From Kiritimatiellia bacterium (GTDB lineage Bacteria > Verrucomicrobiota > Kiritimatiellia > RFP12 > UBA1067): 8,496 nt of DNA. The notes under the pieces were generated by a model. It did no database searches. It had not been told where the DNA came from and saw nothing but the letters and a program-made list of their open reading frames with translations. Shown here one piece after another: positions 1 through 5,361 of the stretch. A program made the position numbers and the translations under genes. Position 1 is the first letter of the stretch; every line of letters begins with the position of its first letter. The DNA is taken from assembly GCA_017411125.1 (NCBI GenBank), contig JAFPNP010000362.1:1-8496 (forward strand), written 5' to 3'.

Positions 1-20
1 GGCGCGTGGGAACACGCGCC
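1..20 (-). terminator. Hairpin downstream of the GH2 gene, probable terminator
   Basis: A perfect 8-bp inverted repeat (GGCGCGTG / CACGCGCC) encloses a 4-nt loop and begins 4 nt after the TGA stop of the minus-strand GH2 gene. A GC-rich stem with a tetraloop directly after a stop codon is typical of an intrinsic terminator. The T-tract that would confirm this would lie beyond the left edge of the window, so it cannot be checked here. A dispersed palindromic repeat is the alternative. Confidence 0.65.
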
Positions 21-24
21 TCTG

Positions 25-2868
25 TCAGGGCAAGGCGGCCGGACCGGCGCGGACGTCGCCCGCAGAGTCCGTCGGGTTGCGGGCCGCGTTCGCATTTCCT
101 GTTTGCGTCGCAAGCGGCGCGGATATAGTGGAATGCAGTTGTGCCAAAGCAATGGAATGCTGCGGCATGAACGCATCCGACGCCGCGTATGCCACAAGCC
201 TCTCGCGCAGCCACGCGGCGGCGGGATCGTCCTCTCGGAATGCGAACGAACAGACGAGAAGCCGTCCCTTGCCGACGCGATACTCGAACAGCGCGGCCTG
301 ACGTATTGGCAGTTTCTCGGACGACGCCACGTCTATGATCGGATCGAACGGGACGTCTCCTTCTAGCTGCACCGTCCTGCCGCCGTGCATAAGCCGTCGG
401 AACTGCCATCCGCAGAAACCTTCGTGCGGCATTCCGTCCAACGCCGGATGCCCCTTCTTTATCACCGTGGCATAGTTGCCGGAAGCGCGTCCGGCGAGGC
501 CGATCCTGTAGCTCGACCCGAACGACCGGAACGGCCCGGCGCCGAGCAGGAGCACCCTCTCGCCATTCTCCATGGCTGCGGCAAGCTGCGCCTCCGAAAT
601 ATTCTGCACGATCCTCACGTTCGCCGGGGCGGACGGCTTTGCGACTTTCGGGAAGGCGTAGATTTCCCAGCGGTTCTCCGCCTTGACGCCTTTCGCGGCG
701 AAGTTTGCCTTTAGCCAATATTTTCCGGCAACATCCGATTGCGGAATCTGCATATCGAACGAGCCGAGTTGAGTCAAGCATCCGTTGGCGACGGCATCGA
801 ACCGGCGCGACGCGGACCATGCGCGGCGGCCCGTGCCGTCCTCCTCCAGCCACACGTCAAGCCTCGCGTCCTTCGCGTCCGCCGCGTAGTTGGAAATCGA
901 GAACGCGACCTTCTTCTTCGCTCCGGCGACGAAATTGAAATCGCTTCCAAGATCGGTAAGCAGCACGGCGGCCGAATTGTAGCGAAGAACGTTCTCGCGC
1001 GTCTCGCCGGGTTTGAGACGCAGGAATTCGTCCATCATGCCGGACGAATATCCGAACGTGTGCCAGTGCCCGTTGATGTCGCCAAGAAAGTCGAATCCGG
1101 CCACGCGGTCCGCCGAGCGTATTTTCTCGAAGCAGAACTTCCTGATGCGCCACATCCATTCGCCGGAATTGCGGAAATACGCGTCGGCGCGGTCGAGCAG
1201 CCCCTTCTCCGCCAAAGCGCGGCGCGGCTCCGCGAAAAGGCCGGCCTTGACCACGGGCGAGTTCGTTGGGTATAGCGCCTCCGTGCTGAAATCGAAATAG
1301 CTGCCGTCGATGCATATCTCGTGCGACACGCGCGGCTTGCCGCAGTATGCGTCGCCCCATGCGTCGATAGCGGCAGCCGAAGCGCCGTCCAGCGAATCGT
1401 AGCTCGTGGCGCCAAGCTGGTAGGACGAGAACAGATCGCTGTATTTGGCAAGCCGGGCCATGCGCTCCGCGTTGTGGCGGAACGGATGCGGAACGGTCGG
1501 GTCGTTGCCGTTGGAAAGCGCGTACTCCACTCCGCGCAGGGCGCTCATCGGCGAGAACAGCGAATCGGTGCGCGCGTGGACGTGGCGGGCGACGTTCTCC
1601 AGATACGTCTCGGCCATGCGGTCGATGCGCGTCTCGTTGCCGGTGCAGTATATGACGACGCATGGATGCCTGCGAGCGAAGGCGATTATAGAAGCGTACT
1701 CCGGCACGCTCACGAAATTCGGCGACTCGATATGCACCAGCATTCCAAGCTCATCCATCGCGTCGAGGTACTCCGCCGGCGGCACGTAAGTGTGAAATCG
1801 CACGAAGTTGAAGCCAAGCTCCTTGCGCTTTTGCGTAATCCTCCGGTAGTAGTCTACATCACGCGGCAGGTGCAGCGTCTCAGGAAAGTAGCAATGCTCC
1901 GTCACGCCGCGCAGATAAACCGGCTTGCCGTTGAGCAGGAACTTCTCCCCTGCGGCCACGAGGCGGCGCAAACCGAACATCTGGCTATAAGTTCCGCCCT
2001 GCGGGGTCTTGAGCGCGAGCCTGTAGCGCTTCGGGTTCTCCGGCGACCAGAACTCCAATCCATCAGTCGGCAGCGTCGCGTCGCCTTTGGCTTCGCCTTT
2101 GAGCAGCATCTTTCCGCCGTCGGTTATCTCGTATGCGTACTTCCCGGCGCCGGACATCCCGATCGTAAACGTCTTGAGGTCCTTTGCCGTCGTCACGAAC
2201 ACGTCGCCAATGTCGCTATGCGGAAAGCGCAGCTCCAACCTGCCGTTGACGCCGCCGGTGGAAATGAAAATCGCGCGCGTCGTGAGGCCGGATACGTAGT
2301 CGCAGTATCCAAGGTTGCGGTTGTTGGAGACGGCGAGGACGATTTCGTTTCTGCCCTTCTTCAGGAGGCCGTCGCGGATGTTCAGCTCGAATGGCGTCGA
2401 AAAACCGGCGTGGAATCCGGCGAATTTGCCATTGACCCATGCATGGACCTGGTTCCGCACGCCCTCGAACGCGAGGACGGCCCGTCCGGCTCTGTCAAGA
2501 TCGACCGTGCGGCGATAATAGAAACAGCCGTAAATGTCGGGCAGCGTCAGGCACGGCGTCCATCCAGAACGCGGAAACTTAACCTCGTCGTGGAACGGAT
2601 TCGTGCGGAACTCGTCCTTCATCCCCGCTGCGCAGAATGCGGGAACCATGTCCTCCCAGTAGCCGGGTATCGCATTCGGCACCACGACACCGGCAAAGGA
2701 CGGAAAATAAGGCGTTTCATGCGCATAGGGCCTGTACGCCATCTCCCACGCCCCGTCGAGCGGCACGGCATCGTAGAAAGCGTGTTCGCGAAGAAGTCCG
2801 GGCGCGGCGTGAAGCGAGACCGCCGTAGCGGCCAGGACCAAGAAAGTCGTTGCTGTTTTCCTTTGCAT
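25..2868 (-). CDS. Secreted glycoside hydrolase family 2 protein (beta-galactosidase/glucuronidase-like)
   Basis: 947 aa, predicted to hydrolyse a beta-linked sugar from a glycan outside the cytoplasm; the sugar cannot be told from sequence. Residues 1-22 look like a Sec signal peptide (MQRK, then a hydrophobic run ending LHAA). A GH2 sugar-binding jelly roll covers about 28-210, including the DIYGCFYYRRTVDL and HAWVNGKFAGFHAGFSTPF segments. An Ig-like domain follows (about 211-300), then the TIM barrel (about 301-620). The barrel carries the GH2 acid/base motif CTGNE (E412), and the likely nucleophile is E517 in VSHEI. Residues 640-740 look like another beta-sandwich. Residues 750-900 look like a glutamine-amidotransferase-type fold (RVLLLGAGPF; YRVGKGRLLVCSF), followed by a low-complexity tail. 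The start was chosen at the ATG directly before the signal peptide; the open frame runs 43 codons further upstream, but that extension reads through the -10 box and into the divergent gene. Family call is firm, substrate unknown. Confidence 0.93.
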   Translation of the reverse strand: MQRKTATTFLVLAATAVSLHAAPGLLREHAFYDAVPLDGAWEMAYRPYAHETPYFPSFAGVVVPNAIPGYWEDMVPAFCAAGMKDEFRTNPFHDEVKFPRSGWTPCLTLPDIYGCFYYRRTVDLDRAGRAVLAFEGVRNQVHAWVNGKFAGFHAGFSTPFELNIRDGLLKKGRNEIVLAVSNNRNLGYCDYVSGLTTRAIFISTGGVNGRLELRFPHSDIGDVFVTTAKDLKTFTIGMSGAGKYAYEITDGGKMLLKGEAKGDATLPTDGLEFWSPENPKRYRLALKTPQGGTYSQMFGLRRLVAAGEKFLLNGKPVYLRGVTEHCYFPETLHLPRDVDYYRRITQKRKELGFNFVRFHTYVPPAEYLDAMDELGMLVHIESPNFVSVPEYASIIAFARRHPCVVIYCTGNETRIDRMAETYLENVARHVHARTDSLFSPMSALRGVEYALSNGNDPTVPHPFRHNAERMARLAKYSDLFSSYQLGATSYDSLDGASAAAIDAWGDAYCGKPRVSHEICIDGSYFDFSTEALYPTNSPVVKAGLFAEPRRALAEKGLLDRADAYFRNSGEWMWRIRKFCFEKIRSADRVAGFDFLGDINGHWHTFGYSSGMMDEFLRLKPGETRENVLRYNSAAVLLTDLGSDFNFVAGAKKKVAFSISNYAADAKDARLDVWLEEDGTGRRAWSASRRFDAVANGCLTQLGSFDMQIPQSDVAGKYWLKANFAAKGVKAENRWEIYAFPKVAKPSAPANVRIVQNISEAQLAAAMENGERVLLLGAGPFRSFGSSYRIGLAGRASGNYATVIKKGHPALDGMPHEGFCGWQFRRLMHGGRTVQLEGDVPFDPIIDVASSEKLPIRQAALFEYRVGKGRLLVCSFAFREDDPAAAWLRERLVAYAASDAFMPQHSIALAQLHSTISAPLATQTGNANAARNPTDSAGDVRAGPAALP

Positions 2869-2874
2869 GAGGCC

Positions 2875-2883
2875 ATTATAGCA
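2875..2883 (-). promoter_or_regulatory. Extended -10 promoter of the GH2 gene
   Basis: On the minus strand TGC directly precedes a perfect TATAAT, which is the extended -10 form (TGn-TATAAT). I found no convincing -35 hexamer at 15-19 nt spacing, which fits an extended -10 promoter. The box ends 6 nt before the ATG, so transcription would start at or next to the start codon, giving a leaderless or nearly leaderless mRNA. No Shine-Dalgarno sequence is visible before this ATG. Confidence 0.6.
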
Positions 2884-2901
2884 CATTCCGACAGTTGGCG
2901 C

Positions 2902-2930
2902 TTGATTATCCGGACTGCGGATAATATAAT
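2902..2930 (+). promoter_or_regulatory. Sigma70-type promoter of the TatD gene
   Basis: TTGATT (2902-2907) and a perfect TATAAT (2925-2930) are separated by 17 nt, the ideal spacing. The -10 box ends 6 nt before the ATG at 2937, so the transcript would begin at about the A of the start codon. No Shine-Dalgarno sequence precedes the ATG. This promoter diverges from that of the GH2 gene within a 68-bp intergenic region. Confidence 0.7.
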
Positions 2931-2936
2931 ACAGCC

Positions 2937-3710
2937 ATGCAGATATTCGACACGCACGCCCATTTCGACAACGACCGCGAAAAGACAGCCGCCGCAATAG
3001 ACCGCGCGCGCGCCGCCGGCGTCACGCGCCTGATGGCCGTCGGCGGATCGCCCGAATTGAACAGCGCCGCGCTGCTGGCCAAATCCCTCGCGCCAGAATC
3101 GACGCGCCTCGCGCTCGGGGCCGACCGCGATCAGGCAGGCGGACCGAGTTCCGCCAACGAACTGGCCGCCGAAGTCCGAACGCTTCTCGCCGCAAACAAA
3201 TGCGCCGCCGTAGGCGAAATCGGCCTTGACTTCCACTATGCGCCGGAGACGGCCAAAGCGCAATGCGAACTGTTCGCGCAACAACTCTCGCTTGCGGACG
3301 AACTCGCGCTCCCGGCCGTAATCCACACGCGAGACGCGGACGACGCCACGCTCGGCGTACTTGACGAAGTTCCGTGGCGCCACGACTCGCCTCGCGGAAT
3401 AATCCACTGCTTCACGGGATCGCCGCAGTTCGCCAGACGGCTGCTCGACCGCGACTTCTTCGTATCCATATCCGGCATCGTCACGTTCCGGGCGGCCGGC
3501 AACGTCCGCGAATCCGCCTTGTACATCCCCGACGACCGCCTGCTCGTAGAAACGGATTCGCCCTTCCTCGCGCCCGTGCCCATGCGCGGCCGCGAAAACG
3601 AGCCGGCCTTTATCGTACACACCGTCGAGTTTCTCGCCGCGCTTCGGAAAACGCCCGCCGAAAATCTCGCGGCGCTAACATTCGCAAACGCAACGTCGCT
3701 TCTAGGATAA
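2937..3710 (+). CDS. TatD-family metal-dependent hydrolase (putative DNase)
   Basis: 257 aa, close to the usual 255-265 for the family. TatD proteins are cytoplasmic TIM-barrel metallohydrolases; characterised members are 3'-5' exonucleases or DNases acting in DNA repair and turnover. The metal ligands are present in order: H7 and H9 in DTHAHFD, E94 in GEIGLDFHY, H130 in VIHTRDA, H157 in IIHCFTGS, and D207 in LVETDSPFLAPVP. The closing segment RGRENEPAFI is typical of the TatD/YcfH/YjjV group. Which paralogue it is cannot be decided, so no symbol is given. It is the first gene of a two-gene plus-strand unit with the glycosyltransferase 5 nt downstream; I know of no functional link between the two. 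The start was chosen because DTHAHFD must lie at the N-terminus and because the promoter directly precedes it. Confidence 0.95.
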   Translation: MQIFDTHAHFDNDREKTAAAIDRARAAGVTRLMAVGGSPELNSAALLAKSLAPESTRLALGADRDQAGGPSSANELAAEVRTLLAANKCAAVGEIGLDFHYAPETAKAQCELFAQQLSLADELALPAVIHTRDADDATLGVLDEVPWRHDSPRGIIHCFTGSPQFARRLLDRDFFVSISGIVTFRAAGNVRESALYIPDDRLLVETDSPFLAPVPMRGRENEPAFIVHTVEFLAALRKTPAENLAALTFANATSLLG

Positions 3711-3715
3711 CCGGC

Positions 3716-4903
3716 ATGGAGGTGTGGATCGCCAACCCGTTCGACAATCTGCCGCCGGAAGGCTGCAGACCTCAACGATACTGGCTGATGGCGCGTGCGT
3801 TCGCGCGGGCTGGACACAGCGTCACGCTCTGGACAAGCGACTTCTCCCATGCCCGCAAAGCCCCGCGCAAACTCGCACCCGGCGCGGCATGGGGCGGCGA
3901 TGGATTCCGGCTCGTTATGGTGCCCACGCCGCAATACCCGCGCAACATCTGCATCAGGCGATTTCTCTCGCACCGCACATTCGCCCGCAATCTCTTGACG
4001 CTTGCCGAACTCGAACCGCGCAAGCCGGATTTGACCATCGCCTCCATGCCGCCGCTCTCATCCGCCGCCGCGCTTTCGCGTTTTTGCCATTCGTGCGGCT
4101 CCGCGTTCGTGGCGGACATAATGGACGCATGGCCCGAAAACTTCGAGCGCATCGCACCGCGCTGGATGCTCGCGCCGCTCCGCTCGCAGGCAAAGCGCAT
4201 CTACCGTTCGGCCGACGGCATAAGCGCCGTGGCAAGCCGTTACATCGACCTGGCCCGTTCCTACGGCGCAACGTGTCCAATGCACCTCGCATACCACGGC
4301 ATCGAGATTCCGCCGGAAACGCCAAAAACGTGCAATGCCCGGCGACAACCACCCTTCCGCCTCGTCTATGTCGGTTCGATGGGAACCAGCTACGATCTCG
4401 AAACGGCAATCGACGCGGTGCGCGGGTTGCAGGACGTGGCGCTAGACATTGCCGGCGCCGGGCCGAAAGAACACGCCCTTCGCGAACGCGCCGCCGGCTG
4501 CGGGCAAATCCGCTTTCATGGCTATCTCGACGCCGCAGCCATGCGCACAATGCTGGCAGATGCGGACGCCGGTCTTGTCCCGATGTTCGACGATTCATGC
4601 GTCGGCGTGCCGTACAAGCTCGCCGACTACGCCGCAGCGCACCTGCCGGTGATAAACACGCTGCACGGCGAAACCGAACGACTGCTCGACGAATACGAGG
4701 CGGGAACGACCTGCGACGCGCACAGCATCGCAGCCATGCGAGACGCGATAACTCGCCTGCGGGCAAAGGACGCCTCCGCGCTCCGGGCCGGCGCCGCCGC
4801 GCTCGCCCGCCTGTTCGACGAAAAAGAGGTATATCCGGCCTACGTCGCCTGGGCAGTCTCGCTCGGAATCCAGCGGACGGGAACGAGGTCTCGCTTCAAA
4901 TAA
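3716..4903 (+). CDS. GT4-like glycosyltransferase (GT-B fold)
   Basis: 395 aa, predicted to move a sugar from a nucleotide-sugar to an envelope or exopolysaccharide acceptor at the cytoplasmic face; donor and acceptor are unknown. The N-terminal Rossmann half (1-200) opens with VWIANPFDNLPPEG and contains VADIMDAWPENFERI, resembling WbuB/WcaI-type GT4 enzymes. The C-terminal half (about 213-380) has LVYVGSMGTSYDLETAIDAV, DIAGAGPKEHALRERA, IRFHGYL, and a donor-site segment GVPYKLADYAAAHLPVIN. There is no signal peptide or clear membrane span. The ATG was chosen because it starts the conserved beta strand, follows the tatD-like stop by 5 nt, and has AGGA (3704-3707) 8 nt upstream. The open frame extends 114 codons further upstream, but only over the TatD gene. 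The last 64 bp overlap the convergent DUF1643 gene. Confidence 0.9.
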   Translation: MEVWIANPFDNLPPEGCRPQRYWLMARAFARAGHSVTLWTSDFSHARKAPRKLAPGAAWGGDGFRLVMVPTPQYPRNICIRRFLSHRTFARNLLTLAELEPRKPDLTIASMPPLSSAAALSRFCHSCGSAFVADIMDAWPENFERIAPRWMLAPLRSQAKRIYRSADGISAVASRYIDLARSYGATCPMHLAYHGIEIPPETPKTCNARRQPPFRLVYVGSMGTSYDLETAIDAVRGLQDVALDIAGAGPKEHALRERAAGCGQIRFHGYLDAAAMRTMLADADAGLVPMFDDSCVGVPYKLADYAAAHLPVINTLHGETERLLDEYEAGTTCDAHSIAAMRDAITRLRAKDASALRAGAAALARLFDEKEVYPAYVAWAVSLGIQRTGTRSRFK

Positions 4904-5355
4904 AGCGGATGCGACGGAAAGCCGTCCTTGGTAAGCTTCAAATAAAACAGCGGACGGTCTTTGAGAAGCGCAAGCAGCCTGTCCTGCCGGTTTGCAAGGG
5001 AGGCGTGCGTGCCCCATGCGCAAATCACCTTGTCCACCTTCGCCGTCTCGGCAAGAAGGTAGGCGTCGTTTTCGGGACCCACCGGATCGTCGGCGCGTTC
5101 CATTTCCCTCGGATCGGTGGCGCGATAGGCAAATGCGTTGAGCATCATGAACGAATCGTAGCCCCATGCCGCAGAGTAGCCGCGTATCCGGCGGAGCGTC
5201 GGGTCGAGCTGGTTCTCGTCCGCCGTGGACGGGTTCAGCGCAATCCATGCGATCGTCCTTGGCGCAGTCGGAAAAAGGCCGCCCCACCTGTGGAGCAGGG
5301 TGTAACGGTACTTTCTGTCCGGCGAAAAAGCGCAGATGTTTCCGGTTTCGTCCAT
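4840..5355 (-). CDS. DUF1643 domain-containing protein
   Basis: 171 aa, about the usual length of this family of unknown function. Family hallmarks are visible in order: IALNPSTADENQLDPTLRRI (39-58), WGYDSFMMLNAFAYRATDP (64-82), GPENDAYL (93-100), VICAWGTHA (110-118), and LTKDGFPSHPLYLKRDL near the end. No signal peptide or membrane segment, so probably cytoplasmic. It starts 6 nt after the stop of the Tat lipoprotein gene, with no Shine-Dalgarno sequence, which suggests translational coupling in one operon. DUF1643 genes are often carried in accessory or mobile DNA, so their presence says little about pathway. The 3' end overlaps the convergent glycosyltransferase gene by 64 bp. Family call is firm, function unknown. 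Confidence 0.92.
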   Translation of the reverse strand: MDETGNICAFSPDRKYRYTLLHRWGGLFPTAPRTIAWIALNPSTADENQLDPTLRRIRGYSAAWGYDSFMMLNAFAYRATDPREMERADDPVGPENDAYLLAETAKVDKVICAWGTHASLANRQDRLLALLKDRPLFYLKLTKDGFPSHPLYLKRDLVPVRWIPSETAQAT

Positions 5356-5361
5356 GGCTGA

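Noticed and set aside
1321..3000. 559-codon plus-strand open frame opposite the GH2 gene
   Set aside because: It is antisense to a gene with clear GH2 motifs, its translation shows no domain, and it spans the divergent promoter region. It is a GC-rich shadow frame.
4913..4926. Small hairpin GACGG-AAAG-CCGTC just after the glycosyltransferase stop
   Set aside because: Only 5 bp, no T-tract, and inside the DUF1643 coding sequence; too weak to call a terminator.
3724..5361. 545-codon plus-strand open frame over the glycosyltransferase gene and beyond
   Set aside because: Arginine-rich translation in the alternative frame of the glycosyltransferase gene and antisense to DUF1643; no recognisable domain.
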